DNA of 64,000 nucleotides, taken from Candidatus Brachythrix odensensis (lineage in GTDB: Bacteria; Chloroflexota; Anaerolineae; J036; Brachytrichaceae). Under the pieces are notes generated by a model, which worked only from the letters and a program-made list of their open reading frames with translations, was not told the DNA's origin and did no database searches. Below are positions 55,093 through 63,829 of this stretch, piece after piece. The stretch covers positions 124,001-188,000 of the forward strand of contig JADKDT010000003.1 of the NCBI GenBank assembly GCA_016714465.1, written 5' to 3'. The position numbers and the translations under genes are program-made. Every line of letters begins with the position of its first letter. Within the stretch, counting starts at the first letter, position 1.

Positions 55093-56866
55093 GGCGCGCG
55101 CCGCCGACGTCAAATCCGGGTTCACTCTGTCCGAGGCCAACGCCCCCGCCGTCGCCCAGATCTGCCAGCGCCTGGACGGCATTCCTCTCGCGCTGGAACT
55201 GGCCGCGGCCAGGGTCCGGGTCATGCCGCCTGAACAAATCGCGGTCCGGCTCGACGATCGCTTCCGTCTGCTGACCGGCGGGAGCCGAACCGCCCTGCCG
55301 CGCCAGCAAACGCTGCGCGCGCTGATCGACTGGAGCTGGGATCTGCTCGTGGAGCCGGAACGGGCGGCCCTGCGCAGGTTGTCTGTTTTCGTGGGCGGGT
55401 GGACGCTCGAGGCGGCCGAGCGGGTCTGCGCGAGCGGTGATCTCGAGGGCGCCACGATCCTCGACACACTCACCCGCCTGGTCGACAAGTCGCTCGTGTT
55501 GGCCGAAGAGCAGGATGGGCGCGAGCGCTATCGGATGCTGGAGACGATGCGCCAGTATGCCCGCGAAAAGCTGCTCGAGTCGGGCGAATCCGGGCAAGTT
55601 CGCGACCGGCACCTGGAATTCTTCGTCGTGCTGGGCGAAAACGGTGACGCCGGATTGCACGGCCCGGAGGAAACGGCGTGGCTCAGCCAGCTCGAAACCG
55701 AGCACGCCAATCTGCGCGCGGCCTTGGAGTGGTCGCTCGATCGGGGGCAGGCCGGGGCCGAGGCCGGAATGCGCCTGTGCGGCGCCCTCGGGCAATTCTG
55801 GAACGTGCGCGGGCACTGGTCCGAGGGCCTGGCCTGGCTCACCCGGGTGCTGGCCCAGCCGGAGACTGCCGGGCCCACGCTGACGCGGGCCAAGGCGCTC
55901 AACGCCTCCGGCTTCCTTGCCTATTGCCTGAGCGACTATGCGGCGGCCCAGCGGCGTTACGAGGAAGCCCTATCGATCTGGCGCGCCCATGCTCCGTGCG
56001 CCGATCATGCGACGGCCCTGCGCATCCTGGGTGCGGTGCTGTCGAATGGCGGTCGAAGCGCGGCCGGACGCGCCCCACTGGAAGAGAGCCTGGCCATGTC
56101 CCGGGCGCTGGGCGACGACGAGGGCGTGGCCTGGACCTTGTTGGACATCAGCGAGCAATCCCTCAACCGCGCCACGACGGAGGCCGGCCGCGTCCAGGCC
56201 ATCGCCACCCTGGAGGAGAGCCTCGGGCTGCATCGCAGATTGGGAAACTTGAACGGCGTTTCAGTCGTTCTGACGACACTGGCCTCGACCGATCTGCACT
56301 TTGGCGATCTGGAGGAAGCCGGCGCGCGCTACGGCGAGAGTCTGGCGATCGGCCGCCGGATCGGCAATCGACGCACGATGTCGCTGGCGTTGATCGGTCT
56401 GGGAAATGTGGCCGCCGTGCGGGGGGAGCACGCCAGCGCCGAACGCCTGCTTTCAGAGAGCCTGCCGATGATCGATGGGCTCGGACAGCGGGCGCTCGTC
56501 GCCGACACGCTGCTAAGCCTGGGCTGGATCCACACGGCCAGGGGCGAGCTGGAGACAGCCGCCGAACGGATTGCGGCCGGACACGCGCTGATCAACGAAA
56601 TCGGCGATGGGCGTGGGCTGAGCTACGCCAACCACTGCCAGGGTCAACTCCTCTATTACCAGGGGCAATTCCAGGCCGCTCGGGGACTGCTCCAGGAAAG
56701 CCTCGCCCAGGCCCGCGAAACCGGCGCCTGGTGGCTGCCGCCCTTGTCGTTGAGTCTGCTGGGCTGGATGGCGCATCGGGCGGGCGACAGCGCGGCGGCG
56801 CTGGCGATGTTGCGGGAAAGTCTGGTCCTGCTGCGTGAGCGGCACCGCAAAACGGAATACTCCTGA
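54959..56866 (+). CDS. BTAD/NB-ARC transcriptional activator, ATPase and TPR part
   Basis: This is the continuation of the preceding fragment. It holds the NB-ARC sensor region (LATSREPLGFAGESVCRVPS), CQRLDGIPLALELAAARVRV and the winged-helix LIDWSWDLLVEPERAALRRL, typical of AfsR/MalT-like STAND regulators. TPR repeats follow from about residue 220 (LTRAKALNASGFLAYCLSDY to AGDSAAALAMLRESL). It stops at 56864-56866 after RKTEYS. Restoring one A to the A-run at 56849-56852 gives NGILLTLERWAGAAAGAG and joins the third fragment. Ligand unknown. Confidence 0.85.
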   Translation: MLATSREPLGFAGESVCRVPSLSLPEAGALALEQLARSEAGRLFEARAADVKSGFTLSEANAPAVAQICQRLDGIPLALELAAARVRVMPPEQIAVRLDDRFRLLTGGSRTALPRQQTLRALIDWSWDLLVEPERAALRRLSVFVGGWTLEAAERVCASGDLEGATILDTLTRLVDKSLVLAEEQDGRERYRMLETMRQYAREKLLESGESGQVRDRHLEFFVVLGENGDAGLHGPEETAWLSQLETEHANLRAALEWSLDRGQAGAEAGMRLCGALGQFWNVRGHWSEGLAWLTRVLAQPETAGPTLTRAKALNASGFLAYCLSDYAAAQRRYEEALSIWRAHAPCADHATALRILGAVLSNGGRSAAGRAPLEESLAMSRALGDDEGVAWTLLDISEQSLNRATTEAGRVQAIATLEESLGLHRRLGNLNGVSVVLTTLASTDLHFGDLEEAGARYGESLAIGRRIGNRRTMSLALIGLGNVAAVRGEHASAERLLSESLPMIDGLGQRALVADTLLSLGWIHTARGELETAAERIAAGHALINEIGDGRGLSYANHCQGQLLYYQGQFQAARGLLQESLAQARETGAWWLPPLSLSLLGWMAHRAGDSAAALAMLRESLVLLRERHRKTEYS

Positions 56867-56867
56867 C

Positions 56868-57123
56868 CCTTGAGCGCTGGGCGGGCGCGGCGGCCGGCGC
56901 AGGCATGTGTGTTCGGGCGGCGACCGTCCTCGGGGCCGCGGATGCGTTGCGCGAAGCGATGCGCTCGCCCGTCGCGCCGGTCGAACAAAAGGACCGTGAG
57001 CGCACACTCGCCGACGTGCGCGAGCATCTGGATCCGTCCGACTTTGCCCGGGCCTGGGCCGAAGGGCGCGCGATGGCGCTCGAGGACTGGACGAAGGTCA
57101 TCGATTTTGCGCTGGGCGGATAG
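56868..57123 (+). CDS. BTAD/NB-ARC activator, C-terminal tail (frame-separated)
   Basis: The frame from about 56860 reads LLTLERWAGAAAGAGMCVRA, then ATVLGAADALREAM and FARAWAEGRAMALEDWTKVI. This is the usual last-TPR/tail signature of LuxR/BTAD-type regulators (AARLLGAAEALR...FxxAWAEGRxLxxxE). It has no start signal of its own; the first ATG is at 56905. I read it as the end of the regulator, detached by a one-base deletion at 56849-56852. 57124-57367 downstream has no further gene. Confidence 0.7.
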
Positions 57124-57367
57124 GGCGCCAAAAACCCAATTTGCGTTGGACAATCCGGGCCGGGTCCGGCGCATCGCCTGCCTCGATGGCCAGGCCCAGT
57201 TGCTCGGCAGCGCCTGTGTCGATCCCGCGGCCTGACGACCGTGTTTGTCATGCGCAATGGCGCAGGGCCCCCAATTTTCGGGATACACTACTCGCTGGGT
57301 AGACAAATCCGCGCTTCCGGCTCCCCACGATGCGCCGCCCGGAACGCGCTATCGCCCGAACAAGATC

Positions 57368-58483
57368 ATGCTCAATAACGTTTCCTCACCGTATCGCGTC
57401 GCCATCTGCACCGGCGGCGGCGACGCCCCCGGCCTGAATGCCGTCATCCGCGCGGCAGTACTCTCGGCGCTCAATCGTGGTTGGGAGTGCTATGGCATCC
57501 GCGACGGTTTCGCTGGCTTGCTGGCCCCCAAGAACTATCCGCATGGCGGCGTCGTTCCCCTGACCCGTGACTCGGTCCGCGGCATCACCAGCCTGGGCGG
57601 GACCATCATTGGGACCACCAATCGCGGCAATCCGTTGCGCTATCCCACGGTTGGCCCGGACGGCAAGAAGTTTGAGCGTGACCGGACTGACGAGCTGGTC
57701 AACGGCCTGTCCGTGCACGGCATCGACGCCCTCATCTCGATCGGCGGGGATGGCTCGATGGAAATCGCGGCGGCGCTGGCCAAGAAAGGCGTCAAGGTGA
57801 TCGGCGTGCCGAAAACCATTGACAACGACCTCGAGGGCACCGACGCGACCTTCGGTTTTGACACGGCCGTGGCGTTCGCGACGGACTGTTTCGACCGGCT
57901 GCAGACCACCGCCCAGGCCCATCAGCGGGTCATGGTTGTCGAAGTGATGGGACGTTATGCGGGTTGGATTGCGCTGCATTCGGGGATTGCCGGAAGCGCA
58001 AATGTCATCCTCATCCCCGAGATTCCCTTTGACATTCACAAGGTTGCCGAGAAGATCCACCAGCGCGAGCAGAACGGGCGGCCGTTCACCATTGTCGCCG
58101 TGGCGGAGGGCGCGTGCCCGATCGGGGGCGGCCTATCTGTCCTCGAGAAAGAAATGGGTAAGGCTGAGCGCCTGGGCGGAGTGGGTGAGAAAGTCGCCGC
58201 CGATCTGCAAGCCATGACCGGCCGGGAGACCCGTTTGGTGGTGCTGGGCCATCTGTTGCGGGGCGGCACGCCTACGGCTGCCGATCGCCTGCTGGCGCTG
58301 CGGTTCGGCGCTGCCGCGATCCGGGCCCTGGCTGAAGGCCAGAGCGGGGTCATGGTCGCGCTCAATCCGCCAACCGTGAACTACATCCCGCTGGAAGAAG
58401 CCACCAAACGCTTGAAGACCGTCCCGCCGGATTGCGACACCATGCTGTCGGCCCGCGAAATGGCCATCTGCTTCGGGGACTAG
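57368..58483 (+). CDS. pfkA: 6-phosphofructokinase
   Basis: The 371-residue kinase phosphorylates fructose 6-phosphate in glycolysis. Motifs: CTGGGDAPGLNAVIRA (phosphate loop), SLGGTIIGTTNRGNP, ISIGGDGSMEIA, GVPKTIDNDLEGTDATFGFD (catalytic Asp in TIDND), VVEVMGRYAGWIAL and LGHLLRGGTPTAADRLLA. The Gly of GGDGS predicts ATP as donor, but the Lys of PKTIDND is the residue seen in PPi enzymes; this Gly/Lys pairing is the mixed type of group III PFKs. The ATG at 57368 is chosen; the frame is open back to 57245. Confidence 0.95.
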   Translation: MLNNVSSPYRVAICTGGGDAPGLNAVIRAAVLSALNRGWECYGIRDGFAGLLAPKNYPHGGVVPLTRDSVRGITSLGGTIIGTTNRGNPLRYPTVGPDGKKFERDRTDELVNGLSVHGIDALISIGGDGSMEIAAALAKKGVKVIGVPKTIDNDLEGTDATFGFDTAVAFATDCFDRLQTTAQAHQRVMVVEVMGRYAGWIALHSGIAGSANVILIPEIPFDIHKVAEKIHQREQNGRPFTIVAVAEGACPIGGGLSVLEKEMGKAERLGGVGEKVAADLQAMTGRETRLVVLGHLLRGGTPTAADRLLALRFGAAAIRALAEGQSGVMVALNPPTVNYIPLEEATKRLKTVPPDCDTMLSAREMAICFGD

Positions 58484-58486
58484 CTG

Positions 58487-58543
58487 CCAGAAACGACGGG
58501 CTCCGCCCCCGGCGTATGCCGGGGCGGGGCATGTCGCCTCTGG
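58487..58543. terminator. Imperfect hairpin after phosphofructokinase
   Basis: CCAGAAACGACGGGCTCCGC pairs roughly with GGGGCGGGGCATGTCGCCTC/TGG on the other arm around GGCGTATGCC. It begins 4 nt after the pfk stop. A degenerate member of the stop-proximal hairpin class. Confidence 0.5.
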
Positions 58544-58555
58544 ACAGTTTCGCCC

Positions 58556-59500
58556 ATGCGATATGACATCCGGCCGTGCCTGACCGACGATGATTTCTGG
58601 CGCGCGCGCCAGTTCCTGCGCGACGCGTATCTGGCCAATGGCCGGCGCGACCGCTGCTGGCAGACCTTTCGTCTCGACTACTGGCGCTGGCACGGGCTCG
58701 AGAATATTGTGCGCCGGCCGCTTCAGGAGTTTCTGTTTCTGTGGGAGGCCGAGGACGGCCGCCTTGCGGCGCTTCTGAATGCCGAGGATAAGGGCGAGGC
58801 ATTCCTGAACGTCCATCCGGCCCACCGCAACGAGGCACTCGACCGAGAGATGATCCACGCGGCAGAGGAGCTTCTGGCTGCCAGGACGCCCGAGGGAGGC
58901 AATACCCTCACCGTCTGGTGCCACAGCGACGAGGCCGCGCGCCAGGCGCTGCTCCGCGATTTGGGCTACGTCCGAGGCGATTGGCCCGAGTATCAGCGCT
59001 ATCGGCCCGCGTCTTTGCCGATACCTGATGTGTCCGTCCCGGCTGGCTATGCTGTGCGCGCGCTGGGCGACACCGCGTCCGATTCGATCGAACGCGAGCG
59101 CCGGAGCTGGGTGTCGTGGCGGGCCTTTCATCCCGACGCGCCCGATGACCAGTACGCCCGCGATGGCGGCGCCTGGTATCGCAACATCCAGCGCGCGCCG
59201 CTGTACAGGCGCGATCTCGACCTGGTGGTCGTCGCCCCCGACGGGGCGCATGCCGCCTTCACCACGGTCTGGTTTGACGACGTGACGCGTTCCGGCGCAT
59301 TTGAGCCGGTTGGGGTCGCGCCGGAGCACCAGCGCCTGGGATTGGCAACAGCGGTAATGACTGAGGCGCTGCATCGTTTGCAGCGCCTCGGAGCGACCCA
59401 GGCGACGGTAAGCGCGTATTCGGCCGCCGCCAATGGTTTGTACGCCTCAGTGGGTTTCACCGATTTTTGCCTGCTCGAGCGCTGGGTAAGGTCCTGGTGA
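58556..59500 (+). CDS. GNAT-family N-acetyltransferase
   Basis: The 314-residue protein looks like a tandem GNAT. The C-terminal half has the acetyl-CoA motif FEPVGVAPEHQRLGLATAVM, then LHRLQRLGATQATVSAYS and ANGLYASVGF. The N-terminal half (YDIRPCLTDDDFWRARQFLR, VHPAHRNEALDREMI) appears to be a degenerate GNAT without the Q/RxxGxG/A loop. Substrate unknown. The ATG at 58556 follows the hairpin after pfk. Confidence 0.88.
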   Translation: MRYDIRPCLTDDDFWRARQFLRDAYLANGRRDRCWQTFRLDYWRWHGLENIVRRPLQEFLFLWEAEDGRLAALLNAEDKGEAFLNVHPAHRNEALDREMIHAAEELLAARTPEGGNTLTVWCHSDEAARQALLRDLGYVRGDWPEYQRYRPASLPIPDVSVPAGYAVRALGDTASDSIERERRSWVSWRAFHPDAPDDQYARDGGAWYRNIQRAPLYRRDLDLVVVAPDGAHAAFTTVWFDDVTRSGAFEPVGVAPEHQRLGLATAVMTEALHRLQRLGATQATVSAYSAAANGLYASVGFTDFCLLERWVRSW

Positions 59501-59527
59501 GATGGGCTGCGGTATCCTGTCCCTCCC

Positions 59528-59992
59528 GTGAAGCCTCGCACTCCCCCATTGCCCCGCAGCCGGGACCTGGGCGATCTGCTCCATCAGCATGGCCTGCGCG
59601 CCACGCCGCAGCGACAGATCGTCTACGACGCCCTGAGCGGGCGGGCTGGCGCCCATCTGACTGCCGACGCCATCTACGCCCGGGTGCGCCGAAAGACGGC
59701 CGGGATCGACCGGGCCACGGTCTATCGCACGTTGTATTTCTTGCGCGACCTCGGGCTGATCAGCCAGTCCGAGATCGACGACCAGCGCGTCTTTGAAGTC
59801 ATCGGCGAGCGCCCGCATCACCACCTGGTCTGCCAGAATTGCGGCACAACGGTCGTGCTCGATGATGCGCCCGTCGCCGCCTTTGTGCGGGCGGTCCGGC
59901 GCCAGGCGGACTTCGCGCTCTCCACCCCGCATCTCGTGCTGACAGGCCTGTGCGCCGCATGTCAGCGCGCCGCGTCCCCGGCGAAAAAATAG
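59528..59992 (+). CDS. Fur-family metal-responsive repressor
   Basis: The 154-residue protein has a Fur winged helix: HGLRATPQRQIVYDAL, HLTADAIYARVRRKTAGIDR, ATVYRTLYFLRDLGLI. The dimerisation/metal part has HHHLVCQNCGTTV and LCAACQ (two CxxC, structural Zn). Starts at GTG 59528. It is followed, 229 bp later, by cbiMQO, so it may be the Ni/Co (Nur-type) or Zn regulator of that transporter; paired palindromes lie upstream of cbiM. Confidence 0.93.
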   Translation: MKPRTPPLPRSRDLGDLLHQHGLRATPQRQIVYDALSGRAGAHLTADAIYARVRRKTAGIDRATVYRTLYFLRDLGLISQSEIDDQRVFEVIGERPHHHLVCQNCGTTVVLDDAPVAAFVRAVRRQADFALSTPHLVLTGLCAACQRAASPAKK

Positions 59993-60013
59993 CGCCGGTC
60001 ACGGCGATCCGTT

Positions 60014-60062
60014 GAGGCGGTTTCCCCGCGTCGACGCGCGCCGGCGCGGGGAATATCGCCTC
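60014..60062. terminator. Imperfect hairpin after the Fur-family gene
   Basis: GAGGCGGTTTCCCCGCG (60014-60030) pairs with CGCGGGGAATATCGCCTC (60045-60062) with a one-base slip. It begins 22 nt after the regulator stop. Probably terminates the regulator transcript ahead of the cbi operator region. Confidence 0.55.
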
Positions 60063-60124
60063 CAATCAACGAATTGGTGAGCGGCTCCTGAGAACGGCTG
60101 AAACTGAGAAGCTTGTTAGCGCCG

Positions 60125-60195
60125 TTGCGAATTGTCGCAATAAGGATTTCGGGGCGATAATCCAAACTTACAGAAGTGGCGCAATTGGTTTGCGC
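60125..60195 (+). promoter_or_regulatory. Candidate cbi promoter with two palindromic operators
   Basis: Operator 1: TTGCGA-ATTG-TCGCAA (60125-60140). Operator 2: GCGCAA-TTGGT-TTGCGC (60179-60195). Both share the half-site GCAA/TTGC. A promoter is suggested by TTGTCG (60132-60137) and GATAAT (60156-60161) with an 18-bp spacer, so operator 1 covers the -35 element and operator 2 lies downstream of the -10. A strong AAGGAA site follows at 60210-60215. I infer control by the adjacent Fur-family protein. Confidence 0.55.
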
Positions 60196-60220
60196 TGTTG
60201 CTATTGTCCAAGGAATCAAT

Positions 60221-61177
60221 ATGTTGAGCAAGCCCGCTGAAATGCATATCCCCGACGGCTTCTTGTCCGTGGGTGTTTCGATTGCGCTGTGGATCGTCGC
60301 CCTGATTTTCATCGCGATCTCGTTGCGCAAGGTCAACCAGACCCTGGGCGAGCGCCAGGTGCCGCTGATGGGCGTGCTGGCGGCCTGCATCTTCGCCGGC
60401 CAGATGCTCAACTTCACCGTCGCTGGCGGCACTTCGGGCCATCTCATGGGCGCGGCCTTGGCCACCATCCTGATCGGGCCGTGGGCGTCGATTCTGGTGA
60501 TGACCTGCGTGGTTGGCGCCCAGGCCCTGCTGTTCCAGGATGGGGGACTGCTCGCGTTGGGCGGCAACATCGTCAACATGGGCATCATTGGTTCGTTCGT
60601 GTCGTATGGCATCTTCACGGTTATCAAGCGCCTGGCAGGCGAGCGGCGGGTGGGCGTCTTTCTGAGTGGCTTTACAGCGGGGTGGACGTCAATCGTGGTG
60701 GCCGCGCTTGCGGTCGCGCTGCAGCTGGCAGCGTCGGGGACCACAACGGCCAACATCGCAGTCCCAACCATGGGCGTTGTGCATATGCTGATCGGCATTG
60801 GCGAGGGCCTCATTACGGTTGGCGCGCTCTCCGTGGTCTATGCCGCCCGGCGTGACCTCGTGACCGGAGATGCGCCTGCCAAGGGCGGCAATCGCGGCCT
60901 GGTCATCGGTGGCGTCCTGATTGCGGTTCTGCTGGCGGTCGCATCTCCGCTTGCGTCGGCTTTCCCGGACGGCCTCGAGTGGGTGGCCGAACAGCAGGGC
61001 TTCCTCGATAAGGCCCAGGGGCCGGCCTTCGAACTGTTTCCTGATTACGTTGTGCCGGGCATACAGAATGAGGCTCTGGCGACGATTGCCGCCGGGTTGC
61101 TGGGTATGCTGATCGTCCTCGGCGCGGCCAGCGCTCTGGCCTGGTCGCGCCGCAAGCGCGCAACGCCGAGCGTCTAG
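60221..61177 (+). CDS. cbiM: Cobalt/nickel ECF transporter S component CbiM with PDGLE domain
   Basis: The 318-residue membrane protein binds the metal for a CbiMQO importer. The CbiM core is MHIPDGFLSVGVSIALWIVA, with NFTVAGGTSGHLMGAALATI (metal His) and GGLLALGGNIVNMG. The C-terminal PDGLEWVAEQQGFLDKAQGP is a PDGLE (CbiN/NikN-like) module, which suggests nickel or cobalt. In the family the N-terminal Met-His-Ile-Pro is itself part of the metal site. The well-placed AAGGAA, however, favours ATG 60221 and gives MLSKPAE before MHIP; ATG 60242 would give MHIPDG directly but lacks a ribosome site. Confidence 0.92.
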   Translation: MLSKPAEMHIPDGFLSVGVSIALWIVALIFIAISLRKVNQTLGERQVPLMGVLAACIFAGQMLNFTVAGGTSGHLMGAALATILIGPWASILVMTCVVGAQALLFQDGGLLALGGNIVNMGIIGSFVSYGIFTVIKRLAGERRVGVFLSGFTAGWTSIVVAALAVALQLAASGTTTANIAVPTMGVVHMLIGIGEGLITVGALSVVYAARRDLVTGDAPAKGGNRGLVIGGVLIAVLLAVASPLASAFPDGLEWVAEQQGFLDKAQGPAFELFPDYVVPGIQNEALATIAAGLLGMLIVLGAASALAWSRRKRATPSV

Positions 61178-61202
61178 GATCTTTTTGGCCGGGCCGAAGT
61201 TC

Positions 61203-62000
61203 ATGCATCTTCACTATCTCGATCCGTATCAACCGCGCGACAGCGTCGTCCACGCCCTCGATGCGCGCATCAAGCTAAGCCTGGCGGTCGCCTTCATCCT
61301 TGTTGTGGCGTTGATGCCGATGGGCGCGTGGGCGTTGTATGCGCTGCTCCTGGCGCTTTCGCTGTCGGTGATTGTGCTGTCGGAACTGGGTGTCGGGCCG
61401 GTGCTCAAGCGCTCGGTTTTGGCCCTGCCCTTTGTGTTGGCGGCCGCTCCGCTGCTGATCACCGGCGGGTTACCAACACTCGTTACGCTCCCGATCGGCG
61501 GCGGCATTCCGATCAGCGCCCCCGGCGCGGCGCGCTTTGCCAGCATCGCCATCAAGTCCTGGCTGTCGCTCCAGATGGCGATTGTGCTCGCCTCGGCCAC
61601 CTCCTTCCCCCAGCTGCTGCTGGCCATGCGCGCGTTGCGGGTGCCCAAGCTCTTCGTCGCCACCTTCGGCCTGATGTGGCGCTATCTGTTCGTTCTGGCA
61701 GATGAAACCCAGCGCATGCTCCGCGCGCGGGCCGCCCGCAGCGGGGTGTCGGGTGAGCCCGGCCGCAAAGTCGGTGGGAGCGTGATCTGGCGAGCCCGGG
61801 TCGCAGGGGCGATGGCGGGGAGCCTCTTCCTGCGCGCAATCGAGCGCGGCGACCGGATCTATCTGGCCATGGCCTCGCGCGGCTACGACGGCGAGATCCG
61901 TTCCTTCCCCATGCCCGTCATCCCGCGCGCGCAATGGGTCGTCTTGTTTGCTGCCTTTTTCGTCCTGGCGCTTTTGCTGGGCTTGTCCCTCGTGTTCTGA
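61203..62000 (+). CDS. cbiQ: Cobalt/nickel ECF transporter transmembrane component CbiQ
   Basis: The 265-residue EcfT-type protein has the start MHLHYLDPYQPRDSVVHALD (DP...ALDARIKL family pattern), five or so TM helices, and cytoplasmic coupling motifs (TQRMLRARAARSGVSGEPG; AMASRGYDGEIRS). The Ala-Arg-Gly motif is in MASRGYDG. It follows cbiM by 25 bp and precedes cbiO. It couples the ATPase to CbiM. Confidence 0.93.
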   Translation: MHLHYLDPYQPRDSVVHALDARIKLSLAVAFILVVALMPMGAWALYALLLALSLSVIVLSELGVGPVLKRSVLALPFVLAAAPLLITGGLPTLVTLPIGGGIPISAPGAARFASIAIKSWLSLQMAIVLASATSFPQLLLAMRALRVPKLFVATFGLMWRYLFVLADETQRMLRARAARSGVSGEPGRKVGGSVIWRARVAGAMAGSLFLRAIERGDRIYLAMASRGYDGEIRSFPMPVIPRAQWVVLFAAFFVLALLLGLSLVF

Positions 62001-62035
62001 ATCCGCCTTTGGCGGAACGCAACTTTGGAATAACC

Positions 62036-62743
62036 GTGCATCACCGAATTGAAATTGAAGACGCCGCTTTCGCATACCCCGACGGGCAGGAGGCGCTCCG
62101 CGGCGTGTCGCTGAAGATCGAGGCGGGTGAGAAGGTGGCTCTGGTCGGCCAGAACGGGGCCGGCAAGTCCACCCTCATGCTTCACCTGAACGGCATCCTG
62201 CGGCCTCGCAGCGGCAGCATCCAGGTGGCCGGGATGGACGTCAACGACAAGACGCTTTCGCGGGTGCGGGCGGCGGTCGGGCTGGTGTTCCAGATGCCGG
62301 ATGATCAGCTATTCTCGCCCACTGTGTTTGACGACGTGGCTTTTGGTCCGATCTATCAAGGCTTGACCGAGGCCGAAGTGCGCAAGCGGGTGGATGCCGC
62401 CCTGGCCGACGTGGGCATGGGCGGTTTTGGCCCGCGCGTGTCGCATCACCTCAGCATTGGGCAAAAGAAGCGGGTCGCCATCGCCTGTGTGCTGGCCATG
62501 CAGCCGGAGATCCTGGTCCTGGACGAGCCAACGGCTGGTCTCGACCCGCGCTCGCGGCGCGGGCTGATCCACCTTCTGGATGCGCTGCCCCAGACGATGC
62601 TGGTCTCGACCCACGATCTGCCGATGGTGCGCGAGCTGTTCCGCCGGACCGTGGTGATGGACAACGGCCTGATCGTCGCCGATGGCGCGACGGCGGACAT
62701 CCTCGGCGATACGGCGTTGCTGCATCGTTACGGGTTGGAGTAG
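62036..62743 (+). CDS. cbiO: Cobalt/nickel ECF transporter ATPase CbiO
   Basis: The 235-residue ABC ATPase has Walker A VGQNGAGKSTLMLHLNG, Q-loop VFQMPDDQLFSPTVFDDVAF, signature LSIGQKKRVAIACVLA (second Gly replaced by Ile compared with LSGGQ) and Walker B ILVLDEPTAGLDP. H-loop STHDLPM. I use GTG 62036 (VHHRIEIEDAAFAYPDG); the longer frame from 61934 overlaps cbiQ. It is the last gene of cbiMQO. Confidence 0.93.
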   Translation: MHHRIEIEDAAFAYPDGQEALRGVSLKIEAGEKVALVGQNGAGKSTLMLHLNGILRPRSGSIQVAGMDVNDKTLSRVRAAVGLVFQMPDDQLFSPTVFDDVAFGPIYQGLTEAEVRKRVDAALADVGMGGFGPRVSHHLSIGQKKRVAIACVLAMQPEILVLDEPTAGLDPRSRRGLIHLLDALPQTMLVSTHDLPMVRELFRRTVVMDNGLIVADGATADILGDTALLHRYGLE

Positions 62744-62755
62744 TGCACAGGGATA

Positions 62756-63436
62756 ATGGCTCCCTTGTCCACGGTTGTCGCCCAGCTTCACGCCGCGGCC
62801 AATCCAGCTAATCGCGCCGAAATGGCCCGGGTTGGCATCGTTGGCGCCCAGCGCCTGGGCGTGTCGGTGCCCGCGATGCGCCGGATTGCCAAGGCGATTG
62901 GACGCGATCATGCGCTGGCCCTGGCGCTGTGGAAAACCGGCATCGCTGACGCGCGGATTGTCGCGTCGATGATCGCTGATCCGGCGAAACTCAGCGAGCG
63001 CGACATGGAGGCCTGGGCCCTGGATTTCGATTCCTGGGACGTGGTTGATCAGGTGTGCAGCAACTTGTTTGACAAGACGCCCTTTGCGCGGCGCAAGATT
63101 CAAGAGTGGTCGACACGCAGCGAGGAGTATGTCAAACGCGCGGCCTTTGTCCTGATCGCCTGCGTGGTGTGGCATGACAAGAACGCGCCCGACGCCGAGT
63201 TCATCGCCTGGCTCCCGTTGATCGCTGGCGCCGCCAGCGATGAGCGCAACTTCGTGCGCAAGGCGGTGAACTGGGCGCTGCGCAATATCGGAAAGCGAAA
63301 TGCGGCCCTGAATCGAGCCGCCGTCAGCACGGCTGAGCAGATCCAGCGGCAGGATTCGAAGGCGGCCCGCTGGATTGCCGCCGACGCTTTGCGCGAGTTG
63401 CGCAGTGACGCCGTCCGGCAGCGGCTTGCAAAGTAG
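62756..63436 (+). CDS. AlkD-like DNA alkylation repair protein
   Basis: The 226-residue all-helical HEAT-like protein belongs to the DNA_alkylation (AlkC/AlkD) family. Markers are GVSVPAMRRIAKAIGRDH, WKTGIADARIVASMIAD, DFDSWDVVDQVCSNLF (the WD... motif with catalytic-region Asp/Trp), RAAFVLIACVVWHDK and NFVRKAVNWALRNIGKRN. It removes alkylated bases as a glycosylase. The ATG at 62756 is 12 bp after the cbiO stop, so it may be read through from that operon. Confidence 0.93.
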   Translation: MAPLSTVVAQLHAAANPANRAEMARVGIVGAQRLGVSVPAMRRIAKAIGRDHALALALWKTGIADARIVASMIADPAKLSERDMEAWALDFDSWDVVDQVCSNLFDKTPFARRKIQEWSTRSEEYVKRAAFVLIACVVWHDKNAPDAEFIAWLPLIAGAASDERNFVRKAVNWALRNIGKRNAALNRAAVSTAEQIQRQDSKAARWIAADALRELRSDAVRQRLAK

Positions 63437-63463
63437 AATTGACTGCGCTTTCGGAGGTGATAC

Positions 63464-63829
63464 ATGGCTTCTGTTCGTTATCTTGTGCGCGACGTGGATG
63501 CGGCGTTGAGTTTTTACGCGATGCTGGGCTTTGCCCTCGATGAGCGCTGGGGTCCGCCTTTTGCGATCGTCAAGCGCGATGATCTGGGCCTGTGGCTGAG
63601 CGGGCCGGGAACCTCTGCTTCAAAGCCGCTGGCCAGCGGCGCGCAACCGGCGCCCGGCGGATGGAATCGGTTGGTGATCGAGGTCGCTGATCTGGACGCG
63701 ACCCTGGCCGCGCTGACAGCGGCGGGCGCGCATTTCAGGAGTGATCCCATCGCCGGGCCGGGCGGGCGCCAGGTCCTGGTGGATGATCCGTCGGGCAATC
63801 CGATCGAACTGTTTGAGGCGCGTGGATAG
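63464..63829 (+). CDS. VOC-superfamily (glyoxalase/bleomycin-resistance-like) protein
   Basis: The 121-residue single-module protein has VRYLVRDVDAALSFYAMLGF, WNRLVIEVADLDATLAALTA and DPSGNPIELFEARG, a standard VOC signature with C-terminal metal-ligand Glu. GGAGG lies before the ATG at 63464. Function unknown; such proteins isomerise, bind or detoxify small molecules. Confidence 0.92.
   Translation: MASVRYLVRDVDAALSFYAMLGFALDERWGPPFAIVKRDDLGLWLSGPGTSASKPLASGAQPAPGGWNRLVIEVADLDATLAALTAAGAHFRSDPIAGPGGRQVLVDDPSGNPIELFEARG

Noticed and set aside
59993..60220. Cobalamin or NiCo riboswitch upstream of cbiM
   Set aside because: I could not find the conserved riboswitch core; palindromes and a promoter are the better reading.
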